Origin: Oscillospiraceae bacterium
Lineage (GTDB): Bacteria; Bacillota; Clostridia; Oscillospirales; WRJC01
Direction of reading: 5' to 3'
Length of the DNA: 35,318 nt
Assembly: GCA_009780985.1 (NCBI GenBank)
Contig: WQYZ01000025.1
Span: 1 to 35,318, forward strand
The notes beneath the pieces are model-generated. The model ran no database searches. It was not told the origin of the DNA and was given only the letters and a program-made list of their open reading frames with translations. Both the position numbers and the translations under genes were made by a program. Positions within the stretch are counted from its first letter, which is position 1. Every line of letters begins with the position of its first letter. Of the stretch, positions 1-8,540 are shown piece after piece.

Positions 1-199
1 CTGTGTCGTTAAAAATACTTTCCTCAACGATTATACTTTTTATTTTTGATTTATACTTTGACCCCAAAATTTCTTTCAATAATTTTACGCCTTCGACATA
101 AAATAAATTTTTTTCAGTTCTGTATTTTTTCTGTTTCAGTTTCGCAGTTTCAACTATAAAATCATTGTTTCTGCTCGAAATAAAATTCACATTTCCCAA
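1..199 (-). CDS. TrmH/SpoU-family rRNA methyltransferase, N-terminal part (gene continues beyond window start)
   Basis: Not in the ORF track. Minus-strand translation from TTG at 199: (M)GNVNFISSRNNDFIVETAKLKQKKYRTEKNLFYVEGVKLLKEILGSKYKSKIKSIIVEESIFNDT, typical SpoU substrate-binding N-terminus (SRxN..KL..KKYR.E...F.VEG.KLL.E). AAGGAG lies 9 nt upstream. Location downstream of rplT is common in Firmicutes. Confidence 0.8.
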   Translation of the reverse strand, partial: MGNVNFISSRNNDFIVETAKLKQKKYRTEKNLFYVEGVKLLKEILGSKYKSKIKSIIVEESIFNDT

Positions 200-300
200 A
201 CAATATATCTCCTTAAATAATTTAAAAAATTACTTTTCTCCTCTCTACCAAAATATTGAGAACTGTCAAGAAAAGTAATTTTCAAATCATAATATTTAAT

Positions 301-654
301 TTAAAGAACCGCTTTAGCTTTTTCAACTAACGCCGCGAACGCGGTTTTGTCAGAAATAGCAATTTCCGATAGCATTTTTCTGTTCAGCATTATTCCCGCT
401 TTTTTCAGACCGTTCATAAATCTTGAATAATTTATCCCGTTTATTCTTGCCTGAGCTGAAATTCTTGTTATCCAAAGCGTTCTGAAATCTCTTTTTTTAT
501 GTTTTCTGCCGACAAAAGCATAATTGCCGCTTTTCATCACTGCCTGTTTAGCCATCTTAAAATGCTTGGATTTTGCTCCCCAGTATCCTTTAGCGGCTTT
601 TAACATTTTATTTCTTCTTTTGCGCGTTGTAACTGCGCCTTTTATTCTTGCCAT
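301..654 (-). CDS. rplT: 50S ribosomal protein L20
   Basis: [65 protein letters not shown]; start trimmed from 699 to the MARIKG methionine. Confidence 0.98.
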   Translation of the reverse strand: MARIKGAVTTRKRRNKMLKAAKGYWGAKSKHFKMAKQAVMKSGNYAFVGRKHKKRDFRTLWITRISAQARINGINYSRFMNGLKKAGIMLNRKMLSEIAISDKTAFAALVEKAKAVL

Positions 655-723
655 AAAATTTTTACTCCTCTCAATTAACCTGAAAACTGAACTAATCATA
701 ACAATACTTAATACTTAAAATAT

Positions 724-921
724 TTACGAATAGGGCATAAGCTTTTTTATAGCGTCTGCGTTCGCTTCGCTGATATATGCTCCTTTTTTAAGATGTCTTA
801 TTCGTTTGGTGTCCTTGAGATGAACCTGATGGCGTCTGTTTTGACGCATATATTTTATTTTTCCTGTTTTTGTGAAACTAAAACGTTTTTCAGCCGACTT
901 GTGAGTTTTTATCTTGTTCAT
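724..921 (-). CDS. rpmI: 50S ribosomal protein L35
   Basis: MNKIKTHKSAEKRFSFTKTGKIKYMRQNRRHQVHLKDTKRIRHLKKGAYISEANADAIKKLMPYS. Confidence 0.96.
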   Translation of the reverse strand: MNKIKTHKSAEKRFSFTKTGKIKYMRQNRRHQVHLKDTKRIRHLKKGAYISEANADAIKKLMPYS

Positions 922-970
922 TTTTACATCAATCCTTTCTTTAAAAATTTATTTATATTAAACTATAAAC

Positions 971-987
971 ACTGAGCGCAGCTCAGT
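971..987 (-). other. Small perfect hairpin (ACTGAGC-TGC-GCTCAGT) between SBP stop and rpmI
   Basis: 7-bp perfect stem with 3-nt loop in the 85-bp gap; no strong U-tract follows. Confidence 0.4.
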
Positions 988-1006
988 AGATTAATATCTA
1001 AAATTA

Positions 1007-2500
1007 TTATGATTGCGCACCCGTAAATATTGCTACCGTTTTGTCCATAGCCGCCTGCGCTGTGCCTTGTAACGCTTCAAATTTTGATGTAAAACTCTGT
1101 CCCTTATCTAAGGTGGCGACAAAACTGTCGAAAATTCCGCCCCAGTTGTAGATATCTCCAAAATCGTAGCACGAACCGGCAAAAATTATATCGAGCATCG
1201 ATTCGCTGTCGGTGTCCCTCGAATATTTTGATTTAAGAGTGACGTCGTATGCCGCCGGAGTTGACGTGTATCTGCCCGCCATGGCAAGCGCCTCTATAAT
1301 CATGCCTGTGCGGTCTATATTTGAATTTGTTTGCGGGACGCATACCGCCGCGCTTCCCCACGGCTGACAGTACGAATAATAGTCGGCTTGATTTTCGTCA
1401 TATTTGGGCATCGGAATTATGCCGAAATCTGAGTTCATATCTCTGAACATAGATATATTTGTGCCTGTCTGCGGCAGGAACAATAACTGGTCGTTTTTAA
1501 ACATTGTCACTTCTTCATAGCTCTGATAATTCGTCGTATAGTACATATACGCGGAATTACCCATAAAAGACGCCAATTTGTCCATAATGGTATTTGCCGT
1601 GTCATTGTTCACATTAAACGCCGGATTTCCGTCCTGTATTTTGATAATCGACCCGCCGGCGCCGGCATATAATAAATACGAACTTTGGTATCCGTAAAAT
1701 CCGTAAAAGTCGGATTTATCGAGTGTTCCATCGCCGTTTAAATCTTTTGTCTTGTCTTTTATCAGGCTTTCGAATGCGTCAAGCGTCCATTTGCCATCGA
1801 GCACCGACTGATACGGATAATCAAGACCCATATTGGTAAACAGATTTTTATTGAAGAGCAGCACATATTGCGATCCTGGGTATCTCGCGGTTATATCGCC
1901 CGTCGGGAAATAGAATTTGCCGTCTATAGTAAGATCGCGGATTGCGTATTTGCTCCAGCACGGCTGAGTCAAATCGACGTGCGGTATCGTGTTAAAATCA
2001 TATATAGCTCCGGTTTGAGCGAGCCCTTTCGTCACATTCATCATATCTCCCATAGCAAAATCGAACGCGTCGTCTCCCGCCTTTACGGAGTTTGACGCCT
2101 TTGTGGTGAACTGACTGTAATCCTCTATCAGAGTGTATTGAATATTAATGTTATACTTTGCCTCTACAAGCTGGTCGCGCGTATAGAGAGCGTCGTTGAT
2201 CGGCTCTCCCGTCTGTTCTTCATCAGGAGCCTGCCGACCTTCGAGAGTGGCGTTAAACCAGTTTGACGTCCAGATATTGAACTGATATCCGCCGTAGTCT
2301 GCAGCGGGAAGCCCCGCCACTATATCAGAGGCGTTGGCTTGCGTCGTTTCTTCTGTTGCGCCGTTAGCCCCGTTTCCATTGTTTTGGGTGTTGTTATTGT
2401 CCGAGCTGTTTTTATTGCCGGAATTGCTGCATGAAAACATTGTTGCAATAACAAATATGCTTATGAGCAATATACATATAGTGCGCGTAATTTTTTTCAT
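1007..2500 (-). CDS. Extracellular solute-binding lipoprotein (ABC-type)
   Basis: Signal peptide plus lipobox-like ATMFSC, long Asn/Thr linker, SBP-like body; contains DLNGDGTLD EF-hand-like motif. Similar architecture to the protein at 12615-14135. Confidence 0.85.
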   Translation of the reverse strand: MKKITRTICILLISIFVIATMFSCSNSGNKNSSDNNNTQNNGNGANGATEETTQANASDIVAGLPAADYGGYQFNIWTSNWFNATLEGRQAPDEEQTGEPINDALYTRDQLVEAKYNINIQYTLIEDYSQFTTKASNSVKAGDDAFDFAMGDMMNVTKGLAQTGAIYDFNTIPHVDLTQPCWSKYAIRDLTIDGKFYFPTGDITARYPGSQYVLLFNKNLFTNMGLDYPYQSVLDGKWTLDAFESLIKDKTKDLNGDGTLDKSDFYGFYGYQSSYLLYAGAGGSIIKIQDGNPAFNVNNDTANTIMDKLASFMGNSAYMYYTTNYQSYEEVTMFKNDQLLFLPQTGTNISMFRDMNSDFGIIPMPKYDENQADYYSYCQPWGSAAVCVPQTNSNIDRTGMIIEALAMAGRYTSTPAAYDVTLKSKYSRDTDSESMLDIIFAGSCYDFGDIYNWGGIFDSFVATLDKGQSFTSKFEALQGTAQAAMDKTVAIFTGAQS

Positions 2501-2559
2501 ATTAATTTAATCCCCTTAATATATTTCTCTGCGTATAATTAAAAAATACGGCGCAGGCT

Positions 2560-3255
2560 TCATTTTAAAACCTTTTCTTCCGCGTCTTCTGTTTCGGGTT
2601 CATTAGTATTAGTAATTTCGACTGAGCCGTTATTTTCGTTGTCGTCATTAATGTCGCTGTCATTTTGATTATCATCTCCTTTAAAATCCTGCTTATCGGT
2701 ATTTTTATTGGAAATACCGGAAGCCGGCTCTGGTTTCACTTTTTTTGGCGCGATAAACATAGTTATTTTCCGCCCCTCGCGTACCGGTTTTTTTTCTACA
2801 ATACTGAAATCAAGACAAGCCTGCTCGAATTTTTCAAGCATTTGGTAACCGAATTCCATATGGGCCATTTCTCTGCCTTTTGCGAATTCCAAGCAGATTT
2901 TTACTTTATTTCCCGCTTCGATAAACTTTCTTGTCTGGCTGAGCCTCGTGTTAAAATCGTGTATGCCTATGCGGCATGTGAGCTGTATTTCTTTTGTTTC
3001 TACGACAACTTGTTTTTTCTTAGCTTCTTTTTCTTTTTTAGCTTTTTCAAACTTATACTTGCCGTAGTCCATAATTCTGCACACAGGAATCTGGGCTGTA
3101 GGCGCAATCTCGACCAAATCCATCCCTTTTTCCAATGCCATATTCAGCGCGTCTCTTGTCTTCATAACGCCGAGCTGGGCTCCCTGGCTGTCCACAACTC
3201 TCACCTGAACCGCTCTGATCTCATTATTGATAGAAAGTTCTCTTGTACTTATTAT
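2560..3255 (-). CDS. infC: Translation initiation factor IF-3, probably starting at an ATA codon, with acidic C-terminal extension
   Basis: Body RVVDSQGAQLGVMKTRDALNMALEKGMDLVEIAPTAQIPVCRIMDYGKYKFEKAKK... The track ORF starts at GTG 3204, but the frame stays open upstream and encodes ISTRELSINNEIRAVQVRVVD, the conserved IF3 N-terminus. SD GGAGGT lies 5-8 nt upstream of tandem ATA codons (3255/3252). Confidence 0.93.
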   Translation of the reverse strand: MISTRELSINNEIRAVQVRVVDSQGAQLGVMKTRDALNMALEKGMDLVEIAPTAQIPVCRIMDYGKYKFEKAKKEKEAKKKQVVVETKEIQLTCRIGIHDFNTRLSQTRKFIEAGNKVKICLEFAKGREMAHMEFGYQMLEKFEQACLDFSIVEKKPVREGRKITMFIAPKKVKPEPASGISNKNTDKQDFKGDDNQNDSDINDDNENNGSVEITNTNEPETEDAEEKVLK

Positions 3256-3424
3256 AAAGCACCTCCAAAAATAAAAAACAAATAAATTAATAAAATAATA
3301 AAAAATGCGCCGAAATTACAAATTCCGACACTTCCCCGCACATATATAATTAACAATTAATAATATTAACCAATACAACCATAAGTGTATGGTGAGAACG
3401 GAGAAGTTCTACTTCTTTTTACAA
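3256..3424 (-). promoter_or_regulatory. Putative L20-leader-type autoregulatory 5' UTR of infC-rpmI-rplT
   Basis: About 170-nt leader between a consensus promoter and infC with a terminator hairpin; position and gene order match the L20 leader of Firmicutes. Class assigned by context, not by covariance model. Confidence 0.6.
3296..3331 (-). terminator. Intrinsic terminator/attenuator in the infC leader
   Basis: Minus strand GUGUCGGAAUU-UGU-AAUUUCGGCGC then AUUUUUUAUU; 11-bp stem with G-U pairs plus U-tract, located upstream of the infC SD. Confidence 0.7.
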
Positions 3425-3430
3425 TACAAG

Positions 3431-3459
3431 ATTATACCACAATATATTTTTTTTGTCAA
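3431..3459 (-). promoter_or_regulatory. Consensus sigma-A-type promoter for the infC operon
   Basis: Minus strand TTGACA - 17 nt - TATAAT (perfect hexamers). Confidence 0.85.
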
Positions 3460-3481
3460 GAGATTTTTAATAATTAATTTA

Positions 3482-3514
3482 CAAAAATTTCAAGGGCGGA
3501 AAAACCCCGCCCTT
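3482..3514 (-). terminator. GC-rich hairpin downstream of polysaccharide deacetylase gene
   Basis: Minus strand AAGGGCGG-GGTTTTT-CCGCCCTT-GAAATTTTTG. Confidence 0.65.
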
Positions 3515-3528
3515 ACGGTTTATATTTT

Positions 3529-4317
3529 CTACGCCGTCAGCTCGTCGAGAGTGCCGAATCTGTAGCCGAGCTTTTTCCATTCTTTTATAAGGGTGTCAAG
3601 AATCGCAGCGTTTGTGTTTGACGTCGGGTGAAGCAGAACGACTGCGCCGTTGTGCGTGCGTTTTAATATTTTTTGAATTGACGCGTCCGGGTCAGGCTGA
3701 TTATTATTGTCCCAGTCTTTATAAGCAAGACTCCAGAATATCGTTTTATAGCCGAGTTTTTGATTATACTCTAAATTTTGTTTTGTAAATTCGCCCTGAG
3801 GCGGTCTGAAATATTTAGACATTTTATGTCCCGTTGCTTCTTCATACATTTTTTCAAGTCCTGTTACTTCTTTTTCATACTCCGCAAAATCCGTTATATA
3901 GCACATATTTTTATGCTTCATCGTATGATTTGCGATAATATGACCGCTGTCGGCAATTTCTTTCAGCAATTCGGGATTTCTTTTAACTACATTTTCAAGT
4001 ATAAAAAACGAGCCTTTGACGCCGTACGCATTTAACGCGTCGAGACATTTTTTCACGTTGCCGTTTTCAAACCCGAAATCAAAAGTGAGATATATGACTT
4101 TATCGTCTTTATTTCCCAAAGCGTACGCGCCGTATTTTTTTATTTCGTCTAAATTTACGTCAAAATTGGGCTGTTTATTTTCGGGAACAGGTACGGAATA
4201 CCAGCTGTAATTTTTGTTTTCGGCGAGATTCGGCGCAGAATTTGCCGAAACGACAATATTCAGCAGACTGATTATTACAAAAACAAGTAAGATTATTTTT
4301 TTATTTTTAAACTTCAT
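3529..4317 (-). CDS. Polysaccharide deacetylase, PdaA-like (secreted)
   Basis: Signal peptide; KVIYLTFDFGFENG, SGHIIANHTMKHKNM, YFRPPQGEF, HNGAVVLLHPTSN motifs of NodB-homology deacetylases. Confidence 0.88.
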   Translation of the reverse strand: MKFKNKKIILLVFVIISLLNIVVSANSAPNLAENKNYSWYSVPVPENKQPNFDVNLDEIKKYGAYALGNKDDKVIYLTFDFGFENGNVKKCLDALNAYGVKGSFFILENVVKRNPELLKEIADSGHIIANHTMKHKNMCYITDFAEYEKEVTGLEKMYEEATGHKMSKYFRPPQGEFTKQNLEYNQKLGYKTIFWSLAYKDWDNNNQPDPDASIQKILKRTHNGAVVLLHPTSNTNAAILDTLIKEWKKLGYRFGTLDELTA

Positions 4318-4431
4318 TTATTTTTATTTACCTCCAAGAATAATTTTTCACAAATTTTTAACATATTGCTGTATATATTTTTTATGTTTTTTCTATGATT
4401 ATTCTTGTTTTGCAAAATTAAAATAAAATTT

Positions 4432-5439
4432 TTACTGCCCGCGAAGTTTGTATAAAGTCATACTGCCTGTAAAATTGTAGTATCTGGTAATATCCTCATA
4501 ATTTTCGCCGTATTTTCTTTTCGCATATTTGTCTGTTTTTGCCCATGCTTCGTTATGTATTTCATCGGGGATTAACTGCTTTACACCGCTTGCTCTTGTT
4601 TTGATTTTGTGCAGCCCCATTTTTAACGTCCATTCCATGTTATTTGCTCCATATATGCCAGTATCTTTTATATTCATAAATTCGACAAAATTTTCTTTTA
4701 TACATTCTGCCGCTTTGTCCATAGTTGTAAATGGTCTCTCTCCGTAACCTGCTTTTTTTATAAGTTTATCATAAAAAGCCTCAATATTCTTATATGCTTC
4801 GCCATATTTCGCGTTTGCCGCTACTTGTTTTCCTGTATATGGCAGATCTTTATTGTTGCCGTATTGCAGAAAATAACCGTCGGGTTTCAATACTCGTTTT
4901 ATTTCGGCCACCATCGATTCGGGGCGGTCAACCTGATGAAGCACATCCATAGCCAAAACGGCGTCAGCACTGTTATCCGCCAATTCGAGTTTATAACCGT
5001 TCATACGCGCAAATATAATTTTATCTTCCGGCGTATTATGTTTTTGCGCTCTTTTCACGGCAGTTTCCAGCATAGTTTGTGATATATCGGCGGCAATTGC
5101 CTGTAAACCGGATAACGCGAACGAAATAGATGAACCGCCTAATCCCGCGCCTAAATCAAGAATGACTTTACCGTTGCCCAAATATTCCGTGAGCTTATCA
5201 GAATTTCCGATTCCCACTTCGTTATCTTTATCGTAATAATATCCGGGTTCATAATTCTCGCCTACATTTTCATATCCCAACCATTTCAAACCGTCGCCGT
5301 CAACAGATATAGGTTTATCGTCTGTAAACTGATATACTCCGTTTATAACGGGCGCAACAAACCCGCATTCGCATTTTTCCGGGATAAACCCGTTCAGCAT
5401 TCTGCCGCATTTTGTACACTTAAATATATTCATACACAT
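4432..5439 (-). CDS. Class I SAM-dependent methyltransferase with N-terminal Trm112-like zinc-binding segment
   Basis: N-term FKCTKCGRMLNGFIPEKCECGFVAPVINGVYQF; VILDLGAGLGGSSISFALSG SAM motif; Methyltransf_11-like VLAMDVLHQVDRPESMVAEIKRVLKPDGYFL. Confidence 0.8.
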   Translation of the reverse strand: MCMNIFKCTKCGRMLNGFIPEKCECGFVAPVINGVYQFTDDKPISVDGDGLKWLGYENVGENYEPGYYYDKDNEVGIGNSDKLTEYLGNGKVILDLGAGLGGSSISFALSGLQAIAADISQTMLETAVKRAQKHNTPEDKIIFARMNGYKLELADNSADAVLAMDVLHQVDRPESMVAEIKRVLKPDGYFLQYGNNKDLPYTGKQVAANAKYGEAYKNIEAFYDKLIKKAGYGERPFTTMDKAAECIKENFVEFMNIKDTGIYGANNMEWTLKMGLHKIKTRASGVKQLIPDEIHNEAWAKTDKYAKRKYGENYEDITRYYNFTGSMTLYKLRGQ

Positions 5440-5530
5440 TTTACCTCGAACTTTCTTATAAATATTTTTATTATCTAATATTATAAATCAATAAATATAT
5501 AAAGTAAAGCAATGATTAATTGCGCGGCAA

Positions 5531-5569
5531 TATAAAAGAACGGATTTCAAATTCGGAAATCCGCCCTTT
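5531..5569 (-). terminator. Intrinsic terminator of the SPFH/zinc-ribbon/TPM gene set
   Basis: Minus strand AAAGGGCGGATTTC-CGAATTT-GAAATCCGTTCTTTT: 14-bp stem with 2 G-U pairs and U-tract. Confidence 0.75.
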
Positions 5570-5573
5570 ATTC

Positions 5574-6428
5574 CTAAAATCCTCTTCCGCCGCCGCCGTG
5601 ACTGCGCCCGGAACTGCCGCTGGATATACTTCCGCCGCTTCTGCCGCCGCCTGAAGTGTTGGTCTGTATTCTCGTCCTGGTTTCGTGTGACCGCATATAT
5701 ACGTCGCGGACAACTTCCATTTTGACATTTTCGTCTTTGACATAATAGTCTGCGTTTGTAGCTTTTCTAACAGGCTTATGTTTCCCTAACTGCACACTTG
5801 TCAAAATAATTGCAAATATAATTCCGCCTACAATACCTACTAACACTATTTGCCCTACATCAGTCCCCGTGACGTTTATAACGTTGCCGAATCTGTCTGT
5901 GACACCCGGGGAATCTGTATTATAACTGTCGGTCATTTTTGCGGCTAAGTCTATAAAACTGTCTAACGCACCGTCGTAATCGTCGTTTTTCAGGCTGACC
6001 GTCAAAGTGTCCAACATCCCGTTTACATAATTGTCGTTCATTACATCTATTCCCTTGCCTAAAGTATATACGTATAAATTCCTGCTTTCAGAAGATATAA
6101 CCGCAGAGATATAATCTCCGTCATAACCGGCATGTTCCCATATATAATCTGCCAATTCATCCATTTTACTGCTGTAATCGTCCACTACAATAAAAGTGTA
6201 TGTTATTCCGTATTTATCTCTCATCTGACTTAAAATCTGATTATATTGATTTAAATCTACATTTTTAAAATTATTGCCTATATCGTATATATAAGTAGAA
6301 TTATTAAACCTGCTGTAATCGTATGTGTCCCACTCATTGCCGTTCGCCGCCGCAGAAACATGAATTGCCGAACACATCAATATAACAATTATAATACTTA
6401 ATCTGAAATACTTTCTAAAATTTCGCAT
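5574..6428 (-). CDS. TPM domain-containing membrane protein (YdjH-like)
   Basis: Signal peptide, TPM-like region (DLNQYNQILSQMRDKYGITYTFIVVDDYSSKMDELADYIWEHAGYD), one TM helix, and a Gly/Ser-rich ...RSHGGGGRGF tail. Start trimmed to ATG 6428 behind GGGGTG. Confidence 0.75.
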   Translation of the reverse strand: MRNFRKYFRLSIIIVILMCSAIHVSAAANGNEWDTYDYSRFNNSTYIYDIGNNFKNVDLNQYNQILSQMRDKYGITYTFIVVDDYSSKMDELADYIWEHAGYDGDYISAVISSESRNLYVYTLGKGIDVMNDNYVNGMLDTLTVSLKNDDYDGALDSFIDLAAKMTDSYNTDSPGVTDRFGNVINVTGTDVGQIVLVGIVGGIIFAIILTSVQLGKHKPVRKATNADYYVKDENVKMEVVRDVYMRSHETRTRIQTNTSGGGRSGGSISSGSSGRSHGGGGRGF

Positions 6429-6443
6429 ATTCACACCCCGCAA

Positions 6444-7505
6444 TCAAGATAATAACTGAAATATTACATCTGCCAAACCGCACAGCACACCTGATATCAG
6501 GAAAACCAACGCGGCGTATCTGAATACTTTCCCACCGTCTATAGGCAAATTCCCTATGATTTTGCCTGTTTGTCCGTTCATCGCGTATATATACTGTTTG
6601 TCTTTAAAATTCGAATACAGTATCCATACAGGCAGTAATCCGTATTTGGACGATACATTATCCACGCGCTTTTTATCTACTGTTCTTCTGACAATAGCAT
6701 ATTTGTGTAAACTCGCCTTTATTTTATTTTCAGCAGAACCGTCAAATCTCTCCTTTGCCCTGTCATAAACCTGATTTCTATCCTCGTCATATCTTTCGGC
6801 TAAAAATCCCGACAAATAATTTGACGAAAACTCAGTAAGTTTTGAAAAATCAAAAGGTTCGATTGAATCCATTATATCGTCGGGAGTTCTCGACGATGCG
6901 TCTACCGGAATATCCTCTATATGTATTGCCCCTTCTCTCGAAACGCCGAAAACGTCCGTTTTTGTTATCTCATAATTGCCGCTTCGTCTTACTGTCACTA
7001 TATCGCCCTCGCCCTGCATGTTAAAACCAACGTCGCCGTTATAAAGCCAGAACGGTATGTAAACCCCGGTTAATTTTTCTATATTCTGGTCGCTTTTATA
7101 AGCATCGGGAACAAACCTTTTATTTTTCAGATAATTCTTAAATGCGCTTAACGCCTCGTCTTTTGTATTCTGGAAAGGTATGACTACGTCGGGCTTGAAT
7201 ACGCCGGACAACTGACTTCCCAAAGTTATCGGTCTTTGGCAGTAAACGCAGAAAGTGGCGGACGTGACGTTATCCGTAAACACTTCGCCGCCGCAGTAAC
7301 TGCACTTGTAGACTTTTGTGTCGGCGTCCGACATAAATTCCACCGTGTCATTGGAATTGTCCGCCGCCGCGTTTGTACCCTCAGCACCCACGTCTAGATC
7401 TTTTTCCGTATACTCCGAATCGCACCATTCGCACTTCCATTTTTGCAAAGTGGGATTAAATTTCAAATCCGCACCGCAATTCAGACATTTTAATGATTTT
7501 ACCAT
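6444..7505 (-). CDS. TFIIB-type zinc-ribbon protein with C-terminal TM helix (YdjG-like)
   Basis: LKCLNCGADLKFNPTLQKWKCEWCDSEY and YKCSYCGGEVFTDNVTSATFCVYCQRPI zinc ribbons; C-terminal hydrophobic helix. Confidence 0.8.
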   Translation of the reverse strand: MVKSLKCLNCGADLKFNPTLQKWKCEWCDSEYTEKDLDVGAEGTNAAADNSNDTVEFMSDADTKVYKCSYCGGEVFTDNVTSATFCVYCQRPITLGSQLSGVFKPDVVIPFQNTKDEALSAFKNYLKNKRFVPDAYKSDQNIEKLTGVYIPFWLYNGDVGFNMQGEGDIVTVRRSGNYEITKTDVFGVSREGAIHIEDIPVDASSRTPDDIMDSIEPFDFSKLTEFSSNYLSGFLAERYDEDRNQVYDRAKERFDGSAENKIKASLHKYAIVRRTVDKKRVDNVSSKYGLLPVWILYSNFKDKQYIYAMNGQTGKIIGNLPIDGGKVFRYAALVFLISGVLCGLADVIFQLLS

Positions 7506-7595
7506 ATATAAATCTCCGCTTGAATTTTAATGTTTTTTGCAATTTAAAAAAAGCTATGTTAAAAATATATTTTGATATAGTGTAGAAAATGCGTA

Positions 7596-8525
7596 TTATC
7601 TGTACATTTTAATATCAAGCCATTTAATAAGCATATTTTTTAACGCATTTATACTTGTAATACCGGCAATGTCAATACCAATATCATTGGCAATCTCTCC
7701 TATATGAACCCCGCCCCAAAAGTGCAGTATATATGAAGCCGTTAGCATTTCATAAAAGCTGTCATTTTTATAATCGCCAAAAAATACGTCCATCATAACG
7801 GGCTCATAACCCAAACAATATAAAATGCTTCCCCAGTCATAGCAAGAAGGCGCAATAACGCTTTCGGCAAAATCAATCAAATTCAAACGTCCTTGTTTGT
7901 CTATAATAATATTGCTGTCATTTAAATCGCCATGATTGAATACAAATTCCGAAAAATTGGCATTTGCTATATAACGTTTTCTTTCTTCTTTGAACGGTTC
8001 TGGCATATGATTCCATAGATTATGATTTATCCTGTCAGGGTCATCGCAACGCATTATTTCTATGCCAGCCGCACAACTTATTTTGTTTTTCAATTCTTTT
8101 AACTTCAATGCAAATTCTACTTTTTCAGCATGATTAAAAGCAGGCATAGCCTTTTCTGCATCAACTCCGTCAATATAATTCATAACAATATACGGGAAAC
8201 TATATATACTGTCATAAACTATCCCGTTACAGATTATATCGGGAGTAAGAACACCTAAATTTTTGCAGAATTTCATCGCTTTTAATTCGGTGTCATACTC
8301 TGGCTCATTCCAAAATTTAGCTTCCGGGGGATTGAATATCTTGACGATAGTGTTTTCTACACGGAATACTGCGTAAGGAGGTTCATGATTAACAGACGCT
8401 TCATTAAATTTTAATTTATTAGTTTCATAGATATATTTTATCAGCGGTATAAAATTTTCTTTTGACTGTCTAAGCCTATACCATATGTCTCCATTTATCA
8501 TTGCTTCCGTGAAAAAATTTTTCAT
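7596..8525 (-). CDS. Aminoglycoside phosphotransferase (APH)-family kinase-like protein
   Basis: FVFNHGDLNDSNIIIDKQGRLNLIDFAESVIAPSCYDWGSILYC: Brenner-type HGDLNxxN and IDFA motifs. Confidence 0.8.
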   Translation of the reverse strand: MKNFFTEAMINGDIWYRLRQSKENFIPLIKYIYETNKLKFNEASVNHEPPYAVFRVENTIVKIFNPPEAKFWNEPEYDTELKAMKFCKNLGVLTPDIICNGIVYDSIYSFPYIVMNYIDGVDAEKAMPAFNHAEKVEFALKLKELKNKISCAAGIEIMRCDDPDRINHNLWNHMPEPFKEERKRYIANANFSEFVFNHGDLNDSNIIIDKQGRLNLIDFAESVIAPSCYDWGSILYCLGYEPVMMDVFFGDYKNDSFYEMLTASYILHFWGGVHIGEIANDIGIDIAGITSINALKNMLIKWLDIKMYR

Positions 8526-8540
8526 TCATTAATTACCTCA

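Noticed and set aside
3202-3204. GTG 3204 as the infC start codon (as in the ORF track)
   Set aside because: No SD in front of it and it would delete the conserved IF3 N-terminus; the SD GGAGGT lies before ATA 3255/3252.
2665-3285. 206-aa plus-strand ORF antisense to infC
   Set aside because: Phe-rich low-complexity translation caused by AAA/GAA codons of infC on the other strand.
5516-5743. 75-aa minus ORF overlapping the TPM gene C-terminus
   Set aside because: Alternate frame of the Gly/Ser-rich tail region and the terminator; no independent coding evidence.
7596-8525. Direct call as an aminoglycoside-resistance gene
   Set aside because: Only the generic APH-fold motifs are visible; these occur in many kinases with other substrates.
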